NCBI RefSeq assembly: GCF_000739695.1
Contig: NZ_BBIO01000008.1
Span: forward strand, 84,207 to 148,206
DNA length: 64,000 nt
Source of the DNA: Tepidicaulis marinus
Lineage (GTDB): Bacteria; Pseudomonadota; Alphaproteobacteria; Parvibaculales; Parvibaculaceae
Direction of reading: 5' to 3'
Position 1 is the stretch's first letter; each line of letters starts with the position of its first letter. The translations under genes were made by a program, and so were the position numbers. Positions 1 through 7,495 of this stretch are shown here, one piece after another. The notes under the pieces are model-generated. The model saw nothing but the letters and a program-made list of their open reading frames with translations, was not told the DNA's origin and searched no databases.

Positions 1-1172
1 CCTTTCAACAGCATCTGCCAGACGCGCGAGAGCACGCGGATCGGCAATTGGCCGGACATTTCCTTGCCGCGCACGCGCTCGGCCTCGGTCGCGGCGATAT
101 CGTCGCTCGCGCTTTCCACAAGCTTGAGGCGGGTGAGCCAATGGGTAAGCTCGGCAAGATCGGAGAGCACCACCGCCGGGTCCGCGCCTGCATCATATTG
201 CGCGCGCAGTTCGCCCAAGGCCGCCGCCGCATCGCCTTTCATGATGAGGTCATAGAGATCGAAAATCCGCCCCCGGTCGGCAAGGCCGAGCATGTCGCGG
301 ATATCGGCTTCCTTGATCTCGCCGTCCCCTGCATCGCCCACCCCGTGGGAGATCGCCTGATCGAGAATGGAAAGCGCATCGCGGGCCGAGCCTTCGGCGG
401 CGCGGGCGAGCAGCGTCAAAGCGGGCGGTTCGATCTTCACTTTTTCTTTTTCGCAGACACGGGAAAGCAGCCGCACCAGTTCTTCCGAGGTCAGGCGGCG
501 CAAATCGAAACGCTGACAGCGGGAGAGCACCGTCACCGGCACTTTGCGGATTTCGGTCGTCGCGAAAATGAATTTCACATGTTCCGGCGGCTCTTCCAGC
601 GTCTTCAAGAGGCCGTTGAAGGCGGCCTTGGAGAGCATGTGCACTTCGTCGATGATGTAGACTTTGTAGCGGGCGGAAACGGGCAAGTAGCGCACGCTTT
701 CGATGATCTCGCGGATATCGTCGATGCCGGTGCGCGAGGCGGCGTCCATTTCCAGAATGTCGGGATGGCGCGATTCCATGATCGACTGACAATGCACACC
801 CGGTTCTTCCAGGTGAATGGTCGGCCCGCCCTTGCCGTCTTCGGTCATATAATTGAGGGCACGGGCGAGAATGCGCGCGGTCGTCGTCTTGCCCACGCCG
901 CGCACGCCGGTCAGCATGAAGGCGTGGGCGATCCGGCCTTTCTCGAACGCGTTCGAGAGGGTGCGCACCATGGCTTCCTGGCCGATCATATCCTCGAAGG
1001 TGGCCGGGCGGTATTTGCGCGCCAGCACCCGGTAGTCGGAGGCTTTAGCCGTGGATGGAGCCTGCTCCTCCCCGCCCAGAAGACCCAGGCCGGGTTCGGA
1101 CGCCGGGTCCGCGGGCGCGCTTTCTTCCGGCGCGTCCCAGCGTTCTTCTGTCTCGTTGACGGGATCGTCCAT
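1..1172 (-). CDS. dnaX: DNA polymerase III subunit gamma/tau (partial)
   Basis: This is the clamp-loader ATPase that loads the beta clamp and couples the replicative polymerases. About 390 residues are visible; the 3' part lies beyond base 1. I start at the ATG at 1172, after which the frame is open to the window edge. Walker A (GVRGVGKT) is near residues 89-96, followed by DEVHMLSKAAFNALLKTLEE and the SRC sensor region (VLSRCQRF). The zinc-ribbon region, which has four Cys in E. coli, keeps only one (GVHCQSIMESRH), as I recall for Rhizobiales. A roughly 45-residue acidic, Ala/Pro-rich N-terminal extension precedes the conserved YRVLARKYRP start. The SRP RNA gene lies just upstream on the same strand. 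Confidence 0.96.
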   Translation of the reverse strand, partial: MDDPVNETEERWDAPEESAPADPASEPGLGLLGGEEQAPSTAKASDYRVLARKYRPATFEDMIGQEAMVRTLSNAFEKGRIAHAFMLTGVRGVGKTTTARILARALNYMTEDGKGGPTIHLEEPGVHCQSIMESRHPDILEMDAASRTGIDDIREIIESVRYLPVSARYKVYIIDEVHMLSKAAFNGLLKTLEEPPEHVKFIFATTEIRKVPVTVLSRCQRFDLRRLTSEELVRLLSRVCEKEKVKIEPPALTLLARAAEGSARDALSILDQAISHGVGDAGDGEIKEADIRDMLGLADRGRIFDLYDLIMKGDAAAALGELRAQYDAGADPAVVLSDLAELTHWLTRLKLVESASDDIAATEAERVRGKEMSGQLPIRVLSRVWQMLLK

Positions 1173-1256
1173 GACCTGTCCTGCTCGCCTGCCTTTGCGG
1201 GTTTGGCACAGTGTAGAGCCTGGGGCTGGCGCCTGCATCCCCGGCGTCGTTTTTTC

Positions 1257-1273
1257 TGTGGATATGTGGATAG
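1257..1273 (-). promoter_or_regulatory. Two overlapping DnaA-box-like 9-mers upstream of dnaX
   Basis: Read on the plus strand, TGTGGATAT (1257-1265) and TGTGGATAG (1265-1273) each match 8 of 9 bases of the classical DnaA box complement TGTGGATAA. They lie about 85-100 bases before the dnaX start, between dnaX and the SRP RNA gene. Binding by DnaA is an inference. Confidence 0.35.
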
Positions 1274-1328
1274 TCCGGCAAAGCCCGGGCGGGGGGCGCT
1301 CAGAACCCCGCGCCAAAGGGCAAGAGGT

Positions 1329-1423
1329 GGGAGACTGGACAGCGACCCGAGCGAAACTCGTTACGGCTGCTTCCTTCCGGACCTGACCGGGTTGGCGAGG
1401 AACTCGTCCACCGCCAGCCTCCC
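1329..1423 (-). ncRNA. ffs: Signal recognition particle RNA (4.5S type)
   Basis: The short bacterial SRP RNA binds Ffh and links ribosomes to FtsY during membrane-protein targeting. The minus strand carries the conserved apical sequence GGTCAGGTCCGGAAGGAAGC. The ends GGGAGGCTGG and CCAGTCTCCC pair over 10 bp including one G-U, giving a 95-nt hairpin. Placement between nudC and dnaX is usual in alphaproteobacteria. The ends are set from the pairing and could be off by a few bases. Confidence 0.95.
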
Positions 1424-1429
1424 GAGGCG

Positions 1430-1460
1430 CTTATATCACGCCCTCAGGGGCGAAAAGCAA
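1430..1460 (-). promoter_or_regulatory. Sigma70-type promoter for the SRP RNA
   Basis: On the minus strand TTGCTT (1455-1460) and GATATA (1432-1437) are 17 bases apart. The -10-like TATAAG overlaps at 1430-1435. Initiation 6-8 bases downstream would give the 5' end of the SRP RNA at about 1423, without a leader. Confidence 0.5.
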
Positions 1461-1671
1461 GGGGGCGCGGGAGAAAAGCGGAGGCAGCCCGGCAGCGGCG
1501 GCCTCATAGCCCGCGAATCGGCAGTTTCCCGCCTTTTCCGGGGGAAGACTGCGGCGCTTACGGCAGGCAGAGGGGCATGATGCCGGGCCGTTGCGCGCCG
1601 CAAAGGCTTGTGCCACCCTCCGCCCAATTTTCCAGAAGAAAAATAGGCGCTTCAAGCGCAGCGAGGCAGGC

Positions 1672-2616
1672 ATGGCACTTTCTCCCAATCCCAATATTTT
1701 CGCCAATAACCCCATCGACCGGGCAGGCCATTTGCGCGGCAATCCCGAATGGCTGGCGGAAAAGCGCAAAGACCCCTCCTCGCTCTTTGTGCCGCTGTGG
1801 AACCTCAACCCGCTGGTGCTGCCCGAAGAAGTGCCCTCTCAAGGCAAGGATGTGGGCTGGGTGCCCGCCGCCGCCGTCGAGCCGCTGGCAGGGCCCGGCG
1901 CGATCGAGGTATTTCTGGGCATCAACCGGCGCGGCAAGGCGCTTTTTGCCATCGACATTTCCGCCGCCCGCAATCCGGAGGCCGAAGGCCCCTTGAAAGG
2001 CTTCGGCGCATTTGAGGAAATCCGCGGCCTTGCCATGAAAGGCGAGATCACGGCGAGCGAGCTTGCGATCCTTGCCCAGGCCAAGGCCATGATCGACTGG
2101 CATTTGCGCCACGGTTTCTGCTCGGCCTGCGGGGCAAAGACCGAGCTTGCCGAGGCCGGGTATAAACGCACCTGTCCTTCGTGCCATGCAGAGCATTTTC
2201 CGCGCACGGACCCCGTCGTCATCATGATGGCGACCCATGGCGACAAGGCCTTTCTGGGGCGCCAGAAAATCTTCCCGAAAGGCATGTATTCGGCGCTCGC
2301 CGGCTTCATGGAGCCGGGCGAATCGATCGAGGAAGCGGTGGCCCGCGAGCTCGACGAGGAAGCCAAGATCGCGGTTAAATCCGTGCGCTACCATTCCACC
2401 CAGCCCTGGCCGTTTCCCTCATCGCTGATGATCGGCTGTATCGCCGAGGCCGAATCGGAAGATTTCGAGATCGACGGGGTGGAGCTTTCCGGCGGCAAAT
2501 GGTTCACCCGCGACGAGCTTGCCGCCGCGCTGCGCGGAGAGGGCCAAGGCTTTTTCGTGCCCCCGCCCTTCGCCATTGCGCACCATCTTGTGAAAGCGTT
2601 CGTCGAAGGCTGGTGA
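1672..2616 (+). CDS. nudC: NAD(+)/NADH diphosphatase, Nudix family
   Basis: The family hydrolyses NADH/NAD+ to NMN(H) and AMP, and in some bacteria removes NAD caps from RNA. Of 314 residues, a zinc ribbon lies at C150/C153 (CSAC) and C168/C171 (CPSC). The Nudix box is at about 211-233 (GFMEPGE...RELDEE) and the NudC signature QPWPFPSS begins at 244. The usual Gly after the EE pair is Lys (EEAKI). I chose the ATG at 1672, preceded by GAGGCAGG, over an ATG 27 codons upstream whose extra residues do not look conserved. The gene diverges from the SRP RNA and dnaX. Confidence 0.93.
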   Translation: MALSPNPNIFANNPIDRAGHLRGNPEWLAEKRKDPSSLFVPLWNLNPLVLPEEVPSQGKDVGWVPAAAVEPLAGPGAIEVFLGINRRGKALFAIDISAARNPEAEGPLKGFGAFEEIRGLAMKGEITASELAILAQAKAMIDWHLRHGFCSACGAKTELAEAGYKRTCPSCHAEHFPRTDPVVIMMATHGDKAFLGRQKIFPKGMYSALAGFMEPGESIEEAVARELDEEAKIAVKSVRYHSTQPWPFPSSLMIGCIAEAESEDFEIDGVELSGGKWFTRDELAAALRGEGQGFFVPPPFAIAHHLVKAFVEGW

Positions 2617-2641
2617 ATGAGCGGCGCTGCAGTTTGCCGCG

Positions 2642-2757
2642 CCCCCTCACCAGGCCCTCTCCCCCCAGGGGAGAGGGCTTAAAGAACAAGATTTCTCCTC
2701 GCCCCCTTGGGGGAGAGGAAGGGGCCCGTCGCGCCAAGCGATGGGAAGGTGAGGGGG
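2642..2757. repeat. Composite palindromic intergenic repeat
   Basis: The ends CCCCCTCACC (2642-2651) and GGTGAGGGGG (2748-2757) are a perfect 10-bp inverted repeat. Inside are two further G/C-rich hairpins at about 2655-2677 and 2695-2720. Such CCCTCACC...GGTGAGGG elements are, from memory, dispersed in many proteobacterial genomes. Lying 3' of nudC, it may act as a transcript-end structure. Confidence 0.7.
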
Positions 2758-2780
2758 AAGCAACTGCCCATTCACTCTCA

Positions 2781-2867
2781 CGTCATGCTCGGACTTGATC
2801 CGAGCATCCATGGCCCGCAACAAGCGGCGCGGCCCAATCGACCCTCGGGTCAAGCCCGGGGGTGACG
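2781..2867. repeat. Second palindromic intergenic repeat
   Basis: ATGCTCGGA (2785-2793) and TCCGAGCAT (2799-2807) form a perfect hairpin with loop CTTGA. A related inverted copy with CTCGGGTCAAGCCCGGG follows at about 2843-2860. Its ends CGTCA and TGACG close the element. This type is common between alphaproteobacterial genes. It lies between convergent nudC and pheA. Confidence 0.7.
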
Positions 2868-2885
2868 CGTAGAGAAGAGTGCCGC

Positions 2886-3776
2886 CTAATCCGCGATATG
2901 CGTTTCCAGCGTCGCGCGGAAGGGCGAGGCTTTATAGACGCCGAGAATTTTCAGTTCCGAACAGAAGAATTCCAGCTCTTCCAGCGCCAGACGCACATGG
3001 CGCGAAGCGGGGTGGCCTTCAATATCGGCATAGAACTGGGTCGCCGTGAAGGCGCCGCCGAGCTGATAGCTTTCCAGCTTCGTCATGTTGACGCCGTTCG
3101 TCGCAAAACCGCCCATGGCCTTGTAAAGCGCAGCGGGCACGTTGCGCACGCGGAAGATGAAACTCGTGATGACCGGCTCGTCTTCGGGCTCGGCATCGTC
3201 CGGCTCCATCGCCATGATGAGAAAGCGGGTCGTGTTATGCTCGGCATCCTCGATATCGGCTTTGAGAATGTCGAGGCCGTAAACGTCCGCCGCCAGCGAT
3301 GACGCAATCGCCCCGCGCGAGGGATCGCCCAGTTCCGCGATCTGGCGGGCCGAGCCTGCCGTATCCGCGCCGATCACCGCTTTCAGGCCGAGCTCGCGAA
3401 TGACGTTGCGGCATTGGCCGAGCGCCATGACATGGCTTTGCACGGATTTAAGGCCTGACAGCGCCGCGCCTTTCACGCCCAGGAGCTGATGGCGGATGCG
3501 CAGGAAATATTCGCCCACGATATAACAGCGCGAATCGGGCAGCAGATGGTGGATATCTGCGACGCGGCCAGCGACGGAATTTTCGATCGGGATCATGGCG
3601 AGGCTGGCGCGCCCTTCGGCAAGGGCAGCGAACGTATCCTCGAACGTATCGCAGGGTAGCGGCGTCATATCGGGATAGACTTCGCGGCAGGCGATGTGCG
3701 AATTCGCCCCCAGTTCCCCCTGAAAGGCGATGGTGTTCGCCGACTCTTTATCCTGCGATGTCTCTTCTGCAGCCAT
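2886..3776 (-). CDS. pheA: Prephenate dehydratase
   Basis: It converts prephenate to phenylpyruvate in phenylalanine synthesis. The 296-residue protein has the periplasmic-binding-like PDT domain (about 15-195) with the catalytic signature NTTRF. An ACT regulatory domain follows (about 205-285), carrying LESYQLGG where E. coli has the Phe-binding ESRP. There is no chorismate mutase domain, so this is the monofunctional type. It lies 9 bases downstream of kdsB and is probably co-transcribed. Phe feedback inhibition is expected from the ACT domain but not shown. Confidence 0.95.
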   Translation of the reverse strand: MAAEETSQDKESANTIAFQGELGANSHIACREVYPDMTPLPCDTFEDTFAALAEGRASLAMIPIENSVAGRVADIHHLLPDSRCYIVGEYFLRIRHQLLGVKGAALSGLKSVQSHVMALGQCRNVIRELGLKAVIGADTAGSARQIAELGDPSRGAIASSLAADVYGLDILKADIEDAEHNTTRFLIMAMEPDDAEPEDEPVITSFIFRVRNVPAALYKAMGGFATNGVNMTKLESYQLGGAFTATQFYADIEGHPASRHVRLALEELEFFCSELKILGVYKASPFRATLETHIAD

Positions 3777-3785
3777 GTGCCCCTC

Positions 3786-4538
3786 TTATCCCTTTGCGCT
3801 CAATATAGCACGGGCCTTTTCAAGGTGCTCCTTCGTATCGACGCCGAGCGGCACGGTGTCGACCAGCGCCGCATCGATGCGCATGCCATTTTCCAGCGCG
3901 CGCAATTGCTCGAGCTTCTCGCGCTGCTCGAGCGGAGAGGGCGGCAGCGCCACGAAGCGCTTGAGAGCGGCGCGGCGGAAGCCGTAAAGCCCGATATGGT
4001 GATAAAGCGGGCCATCGCCCGAAGGCGCCGTGGCACGGGTGAAGTAAAGCGCGCGGCCGGTGCGCGCGCCGGGGGCGAGCGAGACCACGGCTTTGACCAC
4101 ATCCGGGCTCGTCTTTTCTTCTTCAAGGGTAATCGCGGCGATCAGCGTCGAGATATCCGCCTCGCCTTCTGCCAGAAGATCGCCCGCAATGCGGATAAGC
4201 GCCGGATCGAGCGTCGGCAGATCGCCCTGCACATTGAGAATGATGTCGTGGGCGCCTTCCGGGTCCACCCGCTCCAGCGCCTGCCAGACGCGGTCGGAGC
4301 CTGAAGGAAGGGCGGGATCGGTCAAAACCGCCTCGCCGCCTGCCGCCTCCACCGCCTCGGCGATCTCTTTTTCCGCTGCCGCAACGACGACGCGGCCGAT
4401 CCCCGCTTCCTGCGCCCGGGCCCAGACCTGCACGATCATGGGCGCGCCCGCGATATCGGCCAGCGGCTTATTCGGCAGGCGCGTCGATGCCAGACGCGCC
4501 GGAATGATGATGATGGGGTTGGATGCTGCCTCGGCCAT
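3786..4538 (-). CDS. kdsB: 3-deoxy-manno-octulosonate cytidylyltransferase
   Basis: It activates Kdo as CMP-Kdo for the LPS inner core. The 250-residue length fits the family. The nucleotide-binding N-terminus [17 protein letters not shown], the LNVQGDLP segment and [12 protein letters not shown] are all present. Its presence, with lptCAB further on, indicates a Gram-negative cell with Kdo-containing LPS. It heads the kdsB-pheA pair. Confidence 0.95.
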   Translation of the reverse strand: MAEAASNPIIIIPARLASTRLPNKPLADIAGAPMIVQVWARAQEAGIGRVVVAAAEKEIAEAVEAAGGEAVLTDPALPSGSDRVWQALERVDPEGAHDIILNVQGDLPTLDPALIRIAGDLLAEGEADISTLIAAITLEEEKTSPDVVKAVVSLAPGARTGRALYFTRATAPSGDGPLYHHIGLYGFRRAALKRFVALPPSPLEQREKLEQLRALENGMRIDAALVDTVPLGVDTKEHLEKARAILSAKG

Positions 4539-4844
4539 GTCTGCTTCGGTCCTGGTCGTGCTCTATGGGCGGGACGGCCCTGAACTGCGTCTCTTGCGGG
4601 AGAAACCCTGCGACGGATCGCCGCAAATGCCGAATCCGGCGCGCTCAGACCCCTATCCCGTTGTTTTTCCTTACCTCGCGGGACTTATACGGCTTGCGGC
4701 GCGCGGGGGGAAGCGGCTAATCTCCGCGCCAACTGGGCGGGGCCTTATCGACAGGGCCGCCGCTCGCGCACAATTTACGTTTCACGAGGGGATGCAGGCG
4801 GACCCGCCGCGCCCCAAGCAGAAACGGGCGGAGGCTCGGGGTCA
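4539..4844. other. Divergent intergenic region, kdsB / cytochrome c
   Basis: No gene is evident in these 306 bases. A weak plus-strand promoter candidate is TTGTTT (4661-4666), 17 bases, then CTTATA (4684-4689), which would serve the cytochrome gene with a leader of about 150 bases. The open frames crossing the region are antisense extensions of kdsB and lack a credible start. Confidence 0.35.
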
Positions 4845-5426
4845 ATGGATAGTTTCGAACTCAACAAAATCGCCGGCGCGGTGCTTTTCTCGGTACTGGT
4901 CGTACTGGGCGTCGCCAATTTCGCCGGTGTGCTCTACCACACCGAAGAAGCCGATCCGAAGGCCTTCGAGGTCGCGGTGGCCGAGGATGAAGGCGCGGCT
5001 GCAGGCGGAGAAGCGGAAGCCGAGGAGCAGGGCCCTTCGCTGGCCGAACTTCTGGCCAACGCCTCCATCAGCGACGGCGAAAAAGTGGCGAAGAAATGCG
5101 CGGCCTGCCACACGTTTGAAGAAGGCGGCGCGAACAAGATTGGCCCGAACCTTTACGGCGTCGTGGGCAAGGACATCGCCAGCCGCGGCGGCTTCGGCTA
5201 TTCCGACGCGCTGCAGGGGCTTGAGGGTGAATGGACCTTCGCCAAGCTCGATCATTTCATCGAAAAGCCGAGCGGCTTTGCCTCCGGCACCGCCATGGCC
5301 TTTGCCGGCATCCGCAAAGAAGGCGACCGGGCGGACCTTCTGGTCTATCTGAACTCGCTGGGCAGCAACCAGCCGCTGCCGGAACCGGAAGCTGAAGAAG
5401 CAGCAGGCGAGCCGGCGGCCGAATAA
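4845..5426 (+). CDS. Membrane-anchored class I cytochrome c (CycM/c552-like)
   Basis: This is a probable electron carrier between the bc1 complex and terminal oxidase, tethered to the inner membrane. Of 193 residues, an uncleaved N-terminal helix lies at about 9-32, then an acidic Glu/Ala linker. The haem-binding motif is CAACH (C85, C88, H89), and the likely axial Met is M151 in GTAMAF. The tail is again acidic and Ala/Pro-rich. Its position beside kdsB-pheA is the arrangement I know for cycM-type cytochromes in Rhizobiales. Confidence 0.9.
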   Translation: MDSFELNKIAGAVLFSVLVVLGVANFAGVLYHTEEADPKAFEVAVAEDEGAAAGGEAEAEEQGPSLAELLANASISDGEKVAKKCAACHTFEEGGANKIGPNLYGVVGKDIASRGGFGYSDALQGLEGEWTFAKLDHFIEKPSGFASGTAMAFAGIRKEGDRADLLVYLNSLGSNQPLPEPEAEEAAGEPAAE

Positions 5427-5475
5427 GACCTTACGAAAAATTCAGGCGGAATTACCGCCAGGATCGGTTTGAATG

Positions 5476-5505
5476 ACGCGTCCGGGAAACCGGGCGCGTT
5501 TTTCT
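5476..5505 (+). terminator. Rho-independent terminator after cytochrome c
   Basis: ACGCG-TCCGG, a short GAAA loop and CCGGG-CGCGT form a GC-rich hairpin followed by TTTTTCTTT, about 50 bases after the stop codon. Confidence 0.8.
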
Positions 5506-5662
5506 TTGCGGCTGCCCCACCCGCTTCCCGGCGCCCGCTTACCGGGCAAGAAGGCGGGCACGGTTGCAAGACGCAAATAATGGCCCAGAATGGCCTTAAT
5601 TGTATGGCCCGATGGGGTGCATCACAAAACCAAGAGACATAAGGGACAAGGGAGAGAACGGC

Positions 5663-7495
5663 GTGACAGTGACCAGAGGCCCGGCCAAGCGGCGCAGCGG
5701 CGCCCTTTTCATCCAAGCTCTTCTGACAGGCACTCTTGCCTTTGCAGCGCCCGCAGCAGCCGAACCCGTCACCGCCCATGGTCTTTCGCTTTTCGGCTCG
5801 GTCAAATATGAAAAAGGCTTCGAGCGGTTCGATTATGTGAACCCCGAGGCGCCTAAAGGCGGCAAGCTGCGCTACGGGGCGATCGGCAGTTTCGACACGC
5901 TCAACCCTTACATCGTCAAAGGCCGCCCGGCCGCCGGTATCCAGCTCATCTACGATACGCTGATGACGCTCTCACTGGACGAGCCGTCGAGCGAATACGG
6001 GCTGATCGCGGAAAGCGTCACGTATCCGGAAGACTTTTCCTCCGTCACTTTCACTTTAAATGCGCGGGCAACCTTCCAGGACGGCACGCGCATCAAGCCG
6101 GAAGATGTGGTCTGGACCTTCGAAACGCTGAAAGCCAACCACCCCTTCTATAACGCTTACTACGCCGATGTGGTGAAGGCGGAAAAGCTCTCGCCGCTCG
6201 AGGTGAAATTCACCTTCGCCGTCTCCGGCAACCGGGAATTGCCGCAGATCGTCAGCCAGCTTCCGGTGCTGCCGAAGCATTACTGGGCGGAGCGGGAGTT
6301 CAACGCGACGACGCTGGAGCCGCCGCTCGGCTCCGGCCCTTACCGGGTCAAGGAAGTCAAAGCCGGTCAGTCCATCACCTATGAGCGGGTGGAGGATTAT
6401 TGGGCCCAGGACCTTAACGTGAATATCGGCGCGCATAATTTCGGGGAAATGGAGTTCATCTATTTCGGCGATCCGACCATTGCGCTCGAAGCCTTTAAAG
6501 CCGGAAATGTGGATGTGCGCCTTGAAAACAGCGCCAAGAACTGGGCGACCGGCTATGACGTGCCGGCGGTGAAAGACGGGCGCATCGTGCGCGACGAGCT
6601 TGAAACCGGCCAGGGCGAGGGTATGCAGGCTTTCGTCTTCAACCTGCGCCGGGAAAAATTTCAGGACCCGCGCGTGCGCAAAGCACTGAACTATGCCTTC
6701 GATTTCGAATGGATGAACAAGAACATTTTCTACGGCCAGTACACGCGCACGGACAGCTATTTCGAAAATTCCGAACTCGCCGCCACGGGGCTGCCGGAAG
6801 GCCGGGAAAAGGAACTTTTGGAAGAACACCGCGAGAACCTGCCCGAAGCGCTTTTCACCCAGCCTTACGAGAACCCGGCAACGGACGGGTCCGGCAACAA
6901 CCGGGACAATTTGCGCAAAGCGGTGATGCTGCTCCAAGAAGCGGGCTGGAACGTCAAAGACAATAAGCTAGTAAACGAGGAAACCGGCAAGCCGCTCGAA
7001 ATCGAATTTCTGCTCGTCAGCCCGACCTTCGAGCGGGTGGTGCAGCCTTTCGCGCGTTCCCTGGAGCGACTCGGCATCGAAAGCAGCATCCGCCTTGTCG
7101 ACACCGCGCAATATCAAAACCGCACTGACAATTATAATTTCGACGTGGTGGTGGGCAGTTTCCCGCAATCGCTTTCGCCCGGCAACGAGCAGCGCGATTT
7201 CTGGGGCTGCGAGGCAGGCAAGGCGCCGGGCGGGCGCAACCTGATGGGCATCTGCAATCCCGTCGTCGAAGCGCTGATCGATAAGGTTATCTTCGCCAAG
7301 GACCGCGCAGAGCTGGTGGCTGCCACGAAAGCGCTCGACCGGGTATTGCTTTGGAACCATTACGTCATTCCGCAATGGCACTCGCCGGTGACGCGGGTGG
7401 CGCGCTGGGCCTATATCAAACATCCCGACCCCACCCCTGAATATGCCATCGGCTTTCCGAATATCTGGTGGGACGCGCGGGCGGCCAGTGAATGA
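5663..7495 (+). CDS. Peptide ABC transporter substrate-binding protein, YejA-like (copy 1)
   Basis: A periplasmic family-5 binding protein (SBP_bac_5), likely for oligopeptides. I chose the GTG at 5663 because GGGAGAG lies 6-7 bases upstream; an in-frame ATG at 5600 has no ribosome binding site. This gives 610 residues with a signal peptide (RRSGALF... to about AAAAEP). YejA-type features include HGLSLFGSVKYEKGF, FDYVNPEAPKGG and GSGPYRV. The stop codon overlaps the start of copy 2 (ATGA). It heads the five-gene importer operon. Confidence 0.9.
   Translation: MTVTRGPAKRRSGALFIQALLTGTLAFAAPAAAEPVTAHGLSLFGSVKYEKGFERFDYVNPEAPKGGKLRYGAIGSFDTLNPYIVKGRPAAGIQLIYDTLMTLSLDEPSSEYGLIAESVTYPEDFSSVTFTLNARATFQDGTRIKPEDVVWTFETLKANHPFYNAYYADVVKAEKLSPLEVKFTFAVSGNRELPQIVSQLPVLPKHYWAEREFNATTLEPPLGSGPYRVKEVKAGQSITYERVEDYWAQDLNVNIGAHNFGEMEFIYFGDPTIALEAFKAGNVDVRLENSAKNWATGYDVPAVKDGRIVRDELETGQGEGMQAFVFNLRREKFQDPRVRKALNYAFDFEWMNKNIFYGQYTRTDSYFENSELAATGLPEGREKELLEEHRENLPEALFTQPYENPATDGSGNNRDNLRKAVMLLQEAGWNVKDNKLVNEETGKPLEIEFLLVSPTFERVVQPFARSLERLGIESSIRLVDTAQYQNRTDNYNFDVVVGSFPQSLSPGNEQRDFWGCEAGKAPGGRNLMGICNPVVEALIDKVIFAKDRAELVAATKALDRVLLWNHYVIPQWHSPVTRVARWAYIKHPDPTPEYAIGFPNIWWDARAASE

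Noticed and set aside
48..1580. 510-codon plus-strand open frame over dnaX and SRP RNA
   Set aside because: It is antisense to dnaX and to a structural RNA; its product is Ala/Arg/His-rich without domains, as expected of a shadow frame in GC-rich DNA.
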